Below, in pieces: positions 18,555-27,165 of a stretch of 64,000 nt of DNA (position 1 is the stretch's first letter; each line of letters starts with the position of its first letter). The DNA lies in contig NZ_VLIY01000004.1 in NCBI RefSeq assembly GCF_007489285.1, positions 245,191 through 309,190 of the forward strand. Reading direction: 5' to 3'. The notes under the pieces were generated by a model. The model ran no database searches and was not told the origin of the DNA. It saw nothing but the letters and a program-made list of their open reading frames with translations. The stretch is from Skermania sp. ID1734. GTDB taxonomy: Bacteria > Actinomycetota > Actinomycetes > Mycobacteriales > Mycobacteriaceae. Position numbers and translations under genes: made by a program.

Positions 18555-18922
18555 TGAACATGCCCTCGCCAGCGACCGACGCCGCGCTGCAGCGCTTCGA
18601 GAGTTCGCTCGGCGGCCTTGCCAGCCGCACAGCGGAATTCGCCGCTCGACAGTTCAGTCCGACGCCGCTGAACCGGATCGACAAAGCCGACCTGATGCGG
18701 ATGGCTCGGTCTGCGCAGGCATCGAAGACGCTGCAGCAGGCGGCTTCCGACGTCCTCGCGGGTAAGCGATCGTGGCGCGACGTGATCAGCTCTGCCGATT
18801 GCCCGCCGGAGGTCAAGGCCCTCGCCGGACTCGGTATCCACGTCGACGTCGCCGAACCGCAGACATCCAACCGACCAGATGACTTCGGGCCACCGGATAG
18901 CTGGCTCGTCACCGACAAATAG
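18554..18922 (+). CDS. Small Ala-rich protein coupled to the T7SS-like protein
   Basis: 122 residues, mostly helical and soluble, with no signal peptide and no family I recognise. The ATG at 18554 overlaps the upstream TGA (TGATG), so translation is coupled and the two proteins may interact, for instance as substrate and partner. An in-frame GTG at 18536 would add six residues. A central block (ASKTLQQAASDVLAGKRSW) and an acidic/proline tail (RPDDFGPPDSWLVTDK) are notable. Confidence 0.65.
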   Translation: MNMPSPATDAALQRFESSLGGLASRTAEFAARQFSPTPLNRIDKADLMRMARSAQASKTLQQAASDVLAGKRSWRDVISSADCPPEVKALAGLGIHVDVAEPQTSNRPDDFGPPDSWLVTDK

Positions 18923-18930
18923 GAATCACC

Positions 18931-19434
18931 GTGCATACCATCGTCTTCCGACTGATCGCCCTCGCCACGACCGCGGGATCGCTGGCTGCCTGCGGCAACC
19001 AGAACGACAATCGTGCCGCGCCGACCGATTGGCTTTCCACCGACACCTGTGCACTGGTCGACTCCAGCGACCTGGCCACCGTCTTTGAAAACCCCGCGCA
19101 GGTTCGTGCGACCAGGCGAACTGATCCCACCGGCCCGTTCTGTGAGTGGACCTCCATGGCAGGCTTCAACTCGCTGCAGGTCGGCCTCATGACCGCGCCG
19201 CCCGGGTTCGAAAACGTCAAACCGATGCAGGTCCGCAGCTTCGGAATCGGCGGCCACACCGTCTCGGTGGGTTCTGAAGAACGGGGCAATTGCAACGTCG
19301 GCATCTTCTACGACAACTACCGGCTCACCATCTCCATTCATCCGGATCGGGCCAAGATGGCTGGGAGCACGGCAAATTGCGACGCGCAAAAGCCGCTCAT
19401 CGAACGCATCACCGCACGGGTCGACCAGATTTAG
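18931..19434 (+). CDS. DUF3558-type lipoprotein
   Basis: 167 residues. Lipoprotein signal peptide with lipobox SLAAC (Cys21). The DUF3558 pattern follows: DTCALVDSSDLATVF, FCEWTSMAGFNSLQVGL, RSFGIGGHTVSVG and GNCNVGIFYDNYRLTISI, with paired Cys. A GTG start at 18931 has AGGA 6 bp upstream and lies 8 bp after the previous stop, so it is probably the third gene of the T7SS-like unit. DUF3558 lipoproteins are cell-envelope proteins of actinobacteria with no settled function. Confidence 0.78.
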   Translation: MHTIVFRLIALATTAGSLAACGNQNDNRAAPTDWLSTDTCALVDSSDLATVFENPAQVRATRRTDPTGPFCEWTSMAGFNSLQVGLMTAPPGFENVKPMQVRSFGIGGHTVSVGSEERGNCNVGIFYDNYRLTISIHPDRAKMAGSTANCDAQKPLIERITARVDQI

Positions 19435-19457
19435 CGGCTGCACTAACGTCAGCTGCC

Positions 19458-19934
19458 ATGGCGACAACCACGCAGGTTCAGGAGTCGGTCCAGGTCGCGG
19501 TGCCGGTCGACAAGGCGTTTTACGGCACGCTCCCGATTCCCTTGGAATCGCTGTTCAAGTACCGGCACGGCCCGATCCCGCCGATCAAGAGCGTGCGTAA
19601 CCAGAACGGCGAGTGGGGCACGCCCGGCCAGACGCGCGATGTGCACCTCGCCGACGGCGGGAGCATCCGCGAGGAACTGCTCACCGTGGACGCGCCAAGC
19701 TCGTTCTCGTATCAGCTGACCAACATTCGCGGCCCGCTCGCGCTGTTGTTCTCGCACGTCGACGGGCGCTGGCTGTTCGAACCGGACGGCACGGGCACGC
19801 GGATCACCTGGCAGTGGACGCTGCGGCCGCGCAGCGGGGCGACGCGACTCGTCGCGCCGGCGTTCGCAAGGTTCTGGCACGGATACGCGAAGAAGTCACT
19901 GCGGGAACTCGCCAACCAGCTCCAGTCGGGCTAG
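19458..19934 (+). CDS. SRPBCC (START/Bet v 1-like) family protein
   Basis: 158 residues with a polyketide-cyclase-like helix-grip pattern: an N-terminal strand ESVQVAVPVDKAF, a middle TPGQTRDVHLADGGSIREEL, FEPDGTGTRITWQWTLRPR, and a long C-terminal helix (FARFWHGYAKKSLRELANQL). These bind hydrophobic ligands; the ligand is unknown. The ATG at 19458 fits; a longer frame from 19290 overlaps the lipoprotein gene. Confidence 0.75.
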   Translation: MATTTQVQESVQVAVPVDKAFYGTLPIPLESLFKYRHGPIPPIKSVRNQNGEWGTPGQTRDVHLADGGSIREELLTVDAPSSFSYQLTNIRGPLALLFSHVDGRWLFEPDGTGTRITWQWTLRPRSGATRLVAPAFARFWHGYAKKSLRELANQLQSG

Positions 19935-19945
19935 TCGGCCAAACA

Positions 19946-20569
19946 CTATTTCTCTTGTTCCGACCGCTGCCGCAGGTGCGAACGCACCCGCCAGACGATG
20001 AGCCCGATCACCACGATCCCGGCGACGGCCAACGCGGTTACCCGGCCAGCCTCCTTGGAGACGGCCTCGTACGAATTGCCCGCGATGTAGCCGAGCATGA
20101 CGAAACCGATTCCCCAGCACACTCCGCCGAGCATGTTGAAGAACAAGAAGCGTCGGTACGGCATCTTCGATAGTCCTGCCAGTGCCGGCATCACGGCCCG
20201 GAAGAACGCGATGAACCGGCCGAGGAACACGGCCCACCCACCGCGGCGAGCGAGCAGATCGCGAGCGTCGTCGAGTCGGCTGCGGTGCTTGTCCAGCAGT
20301 TTGATCGAGAGCACCCGGGGTCCGAAGATCCGGCCGATCTCATACCCGACGCTGTCTCCCACGACAGCTGCCACGACCACCACGGCCGCGATCAACACGA
20401 TGTTGACGTGGCCGCGACTGGCGTCCACGCCGCCGAGCACCGCAGCGGTCTCGCCGGGAATCACAAAGCCGACGAAGATGGCGTCCTCGGCGAATACGAG
20501 TAATCCCACCACGATGTAAACCCAGATAGGCGGGATGCTGAGGACCTTGTCCACCAGGTCATGGATCAC
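19946..20569 (-). CDS. DedA-family membrane protein
   Basis: About 207 residues with 4-5 membrane segments. DedA/SNARE-associated signatures are GETAAVLGG, the Arg-rich stretch after helix 2, and the conserved GRFIAFFRAVMPALAGLSKM followed by FFNMLGGVCWGIGF. DedA proteins are linked to undecaprenyl-phosphate or phospholipid flipping in other bacteria. A GTG at 20569 is preceded by GGGGG; another GTG at 20593 is possible. Divergent from the LMF gene. Confidence 0.85.
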   Translation of the reverse strand: MIHDLVDKVLSIPPIWVYIVVGLLVFAEDAIFVGFVIPGETAAVLGGVDASRGHVNIVLIAAVVVVAAVVGDSVGYEIGRIFGPRVLSIKLLDKHRSRLDDARDLLARRGGWAVFLGRFIAFFRAVMPALAGLSKMPYRRFLFFNMLGGVCWGIGFVMLGYIAGNSYEAVSKEAGRVTALAVAGIVVIGLIVWRVRSHLRQRSEQEK

Positions 20570-20687
20570 ATTGCCCCCATAGTTAGGCCGCACCGCACCC
20601 GATCAGCCTATGGGCACGCTCGCGCATCTCGCCCAAACCGGCAACAATTGGCAACACGAGGAACTACCTACCTCCTCGCAACCGCAT

Positions 20688-22124
20688 ATGGACTGGCTTG
20701 TCGCCGACAACTACTGGACCGGGCGGCTGTTGTTTCAGCGGGGACTCGCCGCCGTCTACCTCGTCGCGTTCATTGTGGCCCGAAATCAGTTCCGAGCTCT
20801 GCTCGGCGCTCATGGGCTGATGCCCATCCCGGCGTACCTGGCCCGCACCCGTTTCCGCAGGTCGCCAAGTCTATTTCAGCTGCGCTACTCCGACGGCCTC
20901 TTTGCGGCGGTGACCTGGATCGGCATGGCCCTGGCGGCGCTGACCGTGGTCGGCGTAACCGAGTCGCTGCCGCTGGCCGCCAGCGCCATTATCTGGCTGC
21001 TGCTGTGGGTGCTGTACCTGTCGATCGTCAACGTCGGGCAGACGTGGTACTCCTTCGGCTGGGAATCGCTACTGCTGGAGGCCGGATTCCTGGCGGTATT
21101 TCTCGGCAACGCCTCGACCCCGCCACCGCTGCTGGTGTTGTTCTTGATCCGCTGGCTGCTGTTCCGGCTCGAGTTCGGCGCGGGGCTCATCAAGATGCGT
21201 GGCGATTCGTGCTGGCGCGACCTGACCTGCCTCTACTACCACCACGAGACGCAGCCGATGCCCGGGCCGCTGAGCTGGTATTTCCACCACTTGCCCAAGC
21301 CACTGCACCGCGTCGAGGTCGCGGCCAATCATGTGACGCAGCTCGTGGTGCCGTTCGGACTGTTCTTCCCAGCCCCCATCTCCGGCATCGCCGCCGCGCT
21401 GATCATCGTCACCCAACTCTGGTTGGTGATCAGCGGCAACTTCTCCTGGTTGAACTGGACGGCTATCGTGCTTGCGCTGTCTGCCTTGCCCGACGAGTGG
21501 TTGGGTGCCCTCGTTCCGACGCAGGCCACTGAATTGCACGCCACCCCAACGGTGTGGATCGGCGTCAGCATTGCGTTGACCTGCACGGTCGCAGTGCTGA
21601 GCTACTGGCCGGTGCGAAACATGCTGGGACACAGCCAGGTGATGAACGCGTCGTTCAACCAATTGCACCTGGTGAACACCTATGGCGCATTCGGGCACGT
21701 CACGCGACAACGCTTCGAGGTGATCATCCAAGGCACCTCTGACGCGCACATTTCCCCGGACACCACCTGGCAGGAATACGAATTCAAGGGCAAGCCCGGC
21801 GAGCTGCGCCGCTGGCCTCGCCAGTTCGCGCCCTACCATTTGCGGCTGGACTGGCTCATGTGGTTTGCCGGAATCTCGGCGCATTACGCCCATCCATGGT
21901 TCACCCGGCTGCTGGAAAAGCTGCTGCGTAACGACCGAGCGACGCTGAAATTGCTGCGGCACAACCCGTTCCCAGATCAACCACCGCGCTATGTGCGGGC
22001 GCGGCTCTACGAGTATCACTTCACTACCCGCGCCGAACGACGCGCTACCGGCGCGTGGTGGAAACGCGAACTGGTGGGCCAGTTCGCCCCGGTCGTGGCG
22101 CTGGCGGATTCGCGGAGCGAATAG
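20688..22124 (+). CDS. Lipase-maturation-factor (LMF1)-like membrane protein
   Basis: About 478 residues, many membrane helices. The actinobacterial LMF family is shown by YWTGRLLFQRGLA near the start, LEFGAGLIKMRGDSCWRDL, and LYYHHETQPMPGPLSWYFH. The C-terminal soluble part carries EFKGKPGELRRWPRQFAPY and RLDWLMWFA, the other hallmark. In animals LMF1 helps fold lipases in the ER; the bacterial role is unknown. The ATG at 20688 matches where relatives start; an in-frame ATG at 20610 is the alternative. Confidence 0.83.
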   Translation: MDWLVADNYWTGRLLFQRGLAAVYLVAFIVARNQFRALLGAHGLMPIPAYLARTRFRRSPSLFQLRYSDGLFAAVTWIGMALAALTVVGVTESLPLAASAIIWLLLWVLYLSIVNVGQTWYSFGWESLLLEAGFLAVFLGNASTPPPLLVLFLIRWLLFRLEFGAGLIKMRGDSCWRDLTCLYYHHETQPMPGPLSWYFHHLPKPLHRVEVAANHVTQLVVPFGLFFPAPISGIAAALIIVTQLWLVISGNFSWLNWTAIVLALSALPDEWLGALVPTQATELHATPTVWIGVSIALTCTVAVLSYWPVRNMLGHSQVMNASFNQLHLVNTYGAFGHVTRQRFEVIIQGTSDAHISPDTTWQEYEFKGKPGELRRWPRQFAPYHLRLDWLMWFAGISAHYAHPWFTRLLEKLLRNDRATLKLLRHNPFPDQPPRYVRARLYEYHFTTRAERRATGAWWKRELVGQFAPVVALADSRSE

Positions 22125-22279
22125 CGGGACCAGGTGCACTGGACGTCCACGCTTGGTCGGTTGCCAGCGGCATCCCGCCTGCAGGACACGAAAAGTGGAC
22201 ACTCAATGCGCGTGCCGCATATAGGAGAGGTCACGGTTGAGTATCAGTTCGGCCGTCGCCACTGATAATCTTTGCGCCC

Positions 22280-23026
22280 ATGAAGCGCGCATCGCTGTCC
22301 CGCCGATTCCTCGCGGTGCTGCCGCTCGTTCTCACCGCCACCCTTGCGGTTTCGCCGGTCGCGAGTGCGGACCCGCCGATGGGACCCGACGTCTCCTCCT
22401 ACCAGCACCCTGATGGCGGCCCGATCAACTGGGCCGCCGCAAAAGCCGGTGGCGTCAACTTTGCCCTAGTCAAAGCCACCGAAGGCACCGACTACGTCAA
22501 TCCGCATTTCCACGAGGACACCGCCGCGATGCGCGCGGCCGGAGTGCTGCGCGGCGCGTACCACTTCCCGCGCTTCGATGAGAACCCGGAACAGCAGGCG
22601 CTGTTCTACGTCAAGGAAGTATTCAGCGAGAACGCCCTCGGCTCACTGCCGCCGATTCTCGATGTCGAGCGAGACAACGGTCAGCCGCCCTCGGTGATCA
22701 TCAACTGGATGCACCGCTGGCTCACCGAGGTTCAGTTGCTGACCGGCCGCAACCCGATCATCTACGCCTGCCCGGGTTTCTGGCGCTCCAGCGTTGCCGA
22801 TTCCGCGGAATTCCACTCCTACCCGCTCTGGGTGGCCGACTGGAACGGTGGCCCAGCGCCCGATGTTCCGGGCGGCTGGCCGGGTTGGGTGTTCTGGCAG
22901 ACCACCGACCACGCGAACATTCCGGGTATCGGCGTGCCCGTGGACCGCAACGTCTACAACCCGGCGTTCGGGCCACTGGAGATCTGGGCGAATACGCCCT
23001 ACTACCTGACTCTGGGCACGCGCTGA
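22280..23026 (+). CDS. Secreted GH25 lysozyme-type muramidase
   Basis: 248 residues. Signal peptide about 1-30 (ending VASA-DP). The GH25 barrel shows DVSSYQ (D37), FALVKATEG, RGAYHFPRF, the DxE catalytic pair ILDVE (D128, E130), and YPLWVADWNGG (D187). It should cut the beta-1,4 bond between MurNAc and GlcNAc in peptidoglycan, either for self cell-wall turnover or outward use. No separate wall-binding domain. Confidence 0.9.
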   Translation: MKRASLSRRFLAVLPLVLTATLAVSPVASADPPMGPDVSSYQHPDGGPINWAAAKAGGVNFALVKATEGTDYVNPHFHEDTAAMRAAGVLRGAYHFPRFDENPEQQALFYVKEVFSENALGSLPPILDVERDNGQPPSVIINWMHRWLTEVQLLTGRNPIIYACPGFWRSSVADSAEFHSYPLWVADWNGGPAPDVPGGWPGWVFWQTTDHANIPGIGVPVDRNVYNPAFGPLEIWANTPYYLTLGTR

Positions 23027-23083
23027 CGATCGTTGCCCCGGTTGGCTGCACAGCAGCCGCAGAAGCGGGCATTATGGAGCGCG

Positions 23084-24520
23084 ATGTCCGAGCAAGATGT
23101 GCCTCAAAACAAGGGTCTGTTGTCGAAGCTTCGCGGCCTGATTCCGTCGGGCCGCTCCAAGCCTGACGCGAGCGTGCCGCGCGTATCACTCGATACCGAG
23201 GACGATCCGGTTCCGCCGCCGGCAGAGCCGGCCGAGCCGGTCGACGCTAGCCGGGCGCCCGCCGACGAGCCTGCGACAGCGCCGGTCGAGAAGCCGGTCG
23301 AATCGGCGAAAACAGAGGAAACGGCGGGGGATACAGCGCCGGCGGATTCAGCGCCAGCGGAATCAGCACCGGCTGATTCACCCGCAGAGTCGCCAGCCAC
23401 CGACGCCGTCGAAGAGTCCGCTGAGGCCGAGGACACGGACGGCGAGACGCCCAAGCGTCGGCACATCTCCGCGGCCACCACCCGTCGCGCACTGGCCGCG
23501 GTCGCAGTCGGGGCCGTGGTCGCCGCCTTTGCCACCATCTTCCTGACCGGCGGATTCAAGACGGACAACGATCTGCAGACCCACCAGCCCGGCAAGGCGA
23601 CCTCTACCGGCGCGGTTGCAGGCGCGGCGTTCGGCACCGCCGTTCAGGGTGACTGCCTGACCTGGAAGAAGCCCGACGCCAGCGACCTGAGCAAGGTCGA
23701 CTGTAAGCAACCGCACCTGTTCGAGGTCGCCGCGCAGATCGATCTGAGCAAGTACCCGGGGGCAGAGTTCGGGCCCGGCTCGAAGTTCCCCGGCGTTCTC
23801 CGATTCACCGAACTCAAGGACGAGGACTGCGTCCCAGCGGTACGCGACTACCTCGGCGCGAAATTCGATCCCAACGGCAAGTTCGACGTCGGCCTGATCA
23901 ATCCCGGCGAGGCCGGCTGGGCGGCCGGTGAACGGACGCTGCGCTGCGGGCTCCAGTTCTCCGGGACTACCGGCGCCCTGATGCCCATCGTCGGCACGGT
24001 CGCCGGCCAGGATCAGTCGAAGGTATGGGATCCGGGCACCTGCATCGGCATCAACGGAAACGTGCCGTCGGATCCGGTTGATTGCAGCCAACAGCACGCG
24101 TTCGAGGTCGTCGGCGTGATCGACCTGGCCACGCAATTCCCCGGTGGCCCGCCGGCCCAGCCCGATCAGGACAAGTTCCTGGAAGCGGCGTGCACCAAGG
24201 CGTCCACCGACTATCTGGGCTCACCGGACACCCTGCGAAACAAGACGCTGACGCTGTTCTGGGACAACATCGACGCCATCAGCTGGATCGCGGGAAGTCG
24301 CAAGGTCAACTGCTCGGTCGGCAAGGAGGTCGACGCCGGCGGCTTCGCGCCGATCGTCAATTCCGCCAAGGGCGACATCCTCATCAACGGTCAGCCGCCG
24401 GTTCCGCCGCCGCCGCTGCCCAACGGTCGTTCGATGCCCGCGCCGCTGCCGGGCGCCGCCCCTGCGCCGATTCCGCCGTCGGAGCCGGCGGCACCCCCGG
24501 CGGCCGCACCGCCGAACTGA
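23084..24520 (+). CDS. Membrane-anchored septum-formation-domain protein (Rv3835-like)
   Basis: 478 residues. An acidic Pro/Ala/Glu-rich cytoplasmic tail (about 1-125, with repeated APADSAPAES units) leads to one membrane segment (AALAAVAVGAVVAAFATIFL) and an outer region with two septum-formation (PF13845-like) repeats. Each has paired Cys: GDCLTWKK...VDCKQPHLFEV and GTCIGING...VDCSQQHAFEV. It ends in a Pro-rich tail. The position between serS and an Rv3836-like gene equals that of Rv3835. A role at the envelope or septum is inferred from the domain name only. Confidence 0.82.
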   Translation: MSEQDVPQNKGLLSKLRGLIPSGRSKPDASVPRVSLDTEDDPVPPPAEPAEPVDASRAPADEPATAPVEKPVESAKTEETAGDTAPADSAPAESAPADSPAESPATDAVEESAEAEDTDGETPKRRHISAATTRRALAAVAVGAVVAAFATIFLTGGFKTDNDLQTHQPGKATSTGAVAGAAFGTAVQGDCLTWKKPDASDLSKVDCKQPHLFEVAAQIDLSKYPGAEFGPGSKFPGVLRFTELKDEDCVPAVRDYLGAKFDPNGKFDVGLINPGEAGWAAGERTLRCGLQFSGTTGALMPIVGTVAGQDQSKVWDPGTCIGINGNVPSDPVDCSQQHAFEVVGVIDLATQFPGGPPAQPDQDKFLEAACTKASTDYLGSPDTLRNKTLTLFWDNIDAISWIAGSRKVNCSVGKEVDAGGFAPIVNSAKGDILINGQPPVPPPPLPNGRSMPAPLPGAAPAPIPPSEPAAPPAAAPPN

Positions 24521-24535
24521 CCAGTGGCAGTGGCG

Positions 24536-24874
24536 ATGACCGCCGACCGGTTCGATGAACTGGTCGGCGATGCTCTCGACCTCATCCCGGCAGAACTCGC
24601 CGCAGCCATCGACAACGTCGTCGTGCTGGTCGAACCACGACACCCCGACGATCGTGGGCTCCTCGGCCTCTATCACGGCGTGGCGCTGACCGAGCGGGAT
24701 ACCCACTACGGCGGCTACCTCCCCGACACCATCACCATCTACCGCGACGCGATCCTGGACGTCTGCAACAGCGAAGCGCAGGTGGTTCAGGAAGTGTCGA
24801 TCACCGTCATTCACGAGATCGCGCACTACTTCGGCATCAGTGAACAGCGCCTGCACGAGCTCGGCTGGGGTTAG
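24536..24874 (+). CDS. Small zincin metallopeptidase-like protein (Rv3836-like)
   Basis: About 112 residues. The C-terminal zinc motif HEIAHYFG...ERLHELGW-like (HEIAHYFGISEQRLHELG, residues 93-110) follows the HExxHxxGxxE pattern, preceded by YGGYLPDTITIYRDAI. The family (PF06262, 'possibl zinc metallopeptidase') is cytosolic and of unknown substrate. GTGs at 24524 and 24530 are other possible starts. It begins 15 bp after the upstream stop, so likely the same operon. Confidence 0.83.
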   Translation: MTADRFDELVGDALDLIPAELAAAIDNVVVLVEPRHPDDRGLLGLYHGVALTERDTHYGGYLPDTITIYRDAILDVCNSEAQVVQEVSITVIHEIAHYFGISEQRLHELGWG

Positions 24875-24963
24875 CAACTTTCGCGGAACCACTCTGGGTG
24901 TCGACGCGTCCAACTCTTCGACGGGACTTCTTGCCCGTCGCTCTCGCGCAGAGGAGGACGCCG

Positions 24964-25281
24964 GTGCCCGGTCATGTGTTGGTCATTCCAGAGGTGGTGC
25001 TCGCCGCGGCGGCCGAATTGGAAGCACTCGCCGAGCGGCTCACCGCTGCGGCATCAATGGCAACACCGGCGACGCATGTATTGCCCTCCGGTTCGGAGGA
25101 GGTATCGGCGCTGGCCGCCGGATTCTTCAATCGCGCCGCCGCGACGCATGAGACCGCGATCGCGCACGGCATCGCCGAGTTGCAGCACGCCGCGGCGACG
25201 TTGCGTGCGCAGGCAGCCGAATACGTAGCTCATGATGCCGTGCACGCCACGTCGCTCGGCGCGGTTGGCGCATCGATCTAA
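24964..25281 (+). CDS. PE-family-like protein
   Basis: 105 residues, a helical hairpin with the PE-domain profile: LVIPEVVLAAAAELEALAER, a turn, EEVSALAAGFFNRAAATHE, AIAHGIAELQHAAATLRAQ, and Y at the end of helix 2 (AAEYVAHDAV), where the YxxxD secretion-type signal sits in PE proteins; here YVAHD fits it. A GTG start with GGAGG about 5 bp upstream. A 7-bp hairpin (24919-24925/24934-24940) lies in the leader. The PPE gene follows by 28 bp. PE and PPE proteins normally pair and leave through an ESX system. Confidence 0.8.
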   Translation: MPGHVLVIPEVVLAAAAELEALAERLTAAASMATPATHVLPSGSEEVSALAAGFFNRAAATHETAIAHGIAELQHAAATLRAQAAEYVAHDAVHATSLGAVGASI

Positions 25282-25309
25282 GCAGCTGGCGAAACGGGGA
25301 AACCAGACA

Positions 25310-26395
25310 ATGACACTCGGGGTGACTGGCGTGGTGTGGTTGCCGCGCAAGGCAATTGGCAACTCGACCATGCTCAATAGCGGCGCGCGTGCAGTACCGA
25401 TTGCCGCCGCGGCCAGCGCGTGGTCGGCGTTATCTGCTGCGTATACCGATGCGACCGCGACCCTCTCGCGGGTGATGGCCGAGCTCGCCGGCGGTCTCGA
25501 AGGCGTGAATGGCGTTGCCGCGCTGGCTCGATTGGGTGGCTTTACCGCTTGGACCGAAGAGCTGGCCGCCACGACGGCCGCAGTCGCCGCGAAGGCGACC
25601 GCCAATGCGGCCGCGTACACCACGGCCTCCCTGGCGATGCCGAGCCCCGCCGAGATTGCTGCGGTCTACGCAGCGAAGACGGCGGCCTATACCACCGGCG
25701 GCGCCCTGAACGGCAGCGCCGAGGCGGCCGAAGCCGCCGAGATTGCCATGGACATTCGGGCCGGGCTGGTGATGGAGGCCTATGAAGCTGCCACGACGGC
25801 CCTGGCCACACCGACCGAATACCCGCCCGCACCTCCGATCGCCAACGGTGCTGGCTCACCGGGTGACGTGCAGATGCCTGGCGGCCCTGAAGCTCTGCTG
25901 CAAAGCCCAACAGCTGACCAGGTGGCGACGGTCGCTGGCCGGGTCGCCGGATCTACCGTGTCCGCGGCCGTGTCCGGTCTTGCCGATGCGGTGACCGGTG
26001 CTGGCACCAGCTTGACCGCGCCCCCGCCGGTTGCTGAGCATGCCGGTATCTCCTCGTCGGCCGCTGGAATCGGCGGCCTTGGGGTGGCAGCAGGCGGTGC
26101 CGCCGCAGTGCCGAAGGTCCGCAGCGCCAGCCTCGGTGCATCCGCGCCGGTGCCGGCCAGCCGACAGTTGTCGAGCAGCGTCATCAGTGCAGCGAGCGTG
26201 GCTGAACAACCGCCCGCGCCACAACCGACTGCGGCGCGACCAACTGGACACCCACAGACCGGCACGCCATTCATCGGTCACCGCCTCGGCGCCGAGGACG
26301 ACGAATCATCCCGTCGGCCTCAGCAATACCTGCACACGGTCGAGCACTTCATGGACGGCCGCACCGTCGTGCCGTCGGTCATCGGCGAGGAATGA
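25310..26395 (+). CDS. PPE-family-like protein without the PPE motif
   Basis: 361 residues. The N-terminal ~180 residues have the PPE helical-bundle pattern: a short VTGVVWLPRKAIGNSTML leader where 'PPE' would lie, then Ala-rich helices (AAASAWSALSAAYTDA, LARLGGFTAWTEELAATTA, SPAEIAAVYAAKTAAY). The remaining half is Pro/Ala/Gly/Thr-rich, ending in a charged conserved-looking tail (HTVEHFMDGRTVVPSVIGEE). The 3' end overlaps espG by 4 bp (ATGA). It is the expected binding partner for the PE protein and client of EspG. Confidence 0.78.
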   Translation: MTLGVTGVVWLPRKAIGNSTMLNSGARAVPIAAAASAWSALSAAYTDATATLSRVMAELAGGLEGVNGVAALARLGGFTAWTEELAATTAAVAAKATANAAAYTTASLAMPSPAEIAAVYAAKTAAYTTGGALNGSAEAAEAAEIAMDIRAGLVMEAYEAATTALATPTEYPPAPPIANGAGSPGDVQMPGGPEALLQSPTADQVATVAGRVAGSTVSAAVSGLADAVTGAGTSLTAPPPVAEHAGISSSAAGIGGLGVAAGGAAAVPKVRSASLGASAPVPASRQLSSSVISAASVAEQPPAPQPTAARPTGHPQTGTPFIGHRLGAEDDESSRRPQQYLHTVEHFMDGRTVVPSVIGEE

Positions 26396-27165
26396 TCGAC
26401 CTGGGAACGGCTCCGAGCGTCTTGCCGGCCATCACCCTGACCGCGGACGAGTTCGACCTACTCGTGGACCGGCTCGGCTTGACCGAACTGCCAGTCGTGC
26501 TCGCCGCGGTGCCCGGACACGCCGGTTTGCGCACGGACGCCTCACTCGCGCGCGGCGACGAGATTCACCCTGGCCTGGTCCGGCGCCTACAGACGCTGAG
26601 CCGCCCGCACTGGGTGATCGCGATGCGGGTGTTTTCCGGAACGGTGACCAAGCGCTTGTGCGTAGCGCATGACGACCGAGGCAGTGTCGTCGCGATGCGG
26701 AACCAGAACGGCTACCTGCTCGATGACATCGTTGGTGACGTGTCCGCACCAGTGCTTGGCGCGCTCGACCCCTGCCCCGCGCTGCGATTGGAAACCGTGA
26801 ACGTGCCGACCGCAGACCTGGTCCCGGTGTTTGATGGCGCAGCAAAACGCGATGGAACGCGAGAGCGGCTGCGGCGGTTGGGCATTCCGTCGGAGCCCGC
26901 CGCGACAATCTCCGAGGCCCTGGCTCGATGCCACGCACACTGCCAGATCGTCGGGGTTCGATACGCGCCGGGAATCCGCGAACGGTCAGAGCGCAACATC
27001 GCCGTATTCGACACCGCGGCAGGCCGATTCGTGGCGACCGCCAGCCACGCCCACGACGGGCGGAAATGGACGACGCTGAGTTCGGGCACCGATGCGCGAA
27101 TACGCCAAGCAATCGGGGACCTGGTTGCCGAACTGGCAACCGCAGATGCACAGCAAGCTGTTTAA
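26392..27165 (+). CDS. EspG-family ESX secretion chaperone
   Basis: 257 residues of the EspG family (PF14011): ITLTADEFDLLVDRLGLTELP at the N-terminus, then WVIAMRVFSG...AHDDRGSVVAMRNQNGYLL strands, and RFVATASHAHDGRKWTTLSSGT near the C-terminus. EspG proteins bind the PPE tip of PE-PPE pairs in the cytosol and deliver them to their own ESX channel. The ATG overlaps the PPE stop, giving a tight PE-PPE-EspG operon. It converges with the phosphatase gene (4-bp overlap). Confidence 0.82.
   Translation: MIDLGTAPSVLPAITLTADEFDLLVDRLGLTELPVVLAAVPGHAGLRTDASLARGDEIHPGLVRRLQTLSRPHWVIAMRVFSGTVTKRLCVAHDDRGSVVAMRNQNGYLLDDIVGDVSAPVLGALDPCPALRLETVNVPTADLVPVFDGAAKRDGTRERLRRLGIPSEPAATISEALARCHAHCQIVGVRYAPGIRERSERNIAVFDTAAGRFVATASHAHDGRKWTTLSSGTDARIRQAIGDLVAELATADAQQAV

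Noticed and set aside
20610..20687. Longer N-terminus for the LMF-like protein
   Set aside because: Possible ATG at 20610, but relatives begin near DNYWTGRLLFQRGL and the extra residues are polar, so I used 20688.
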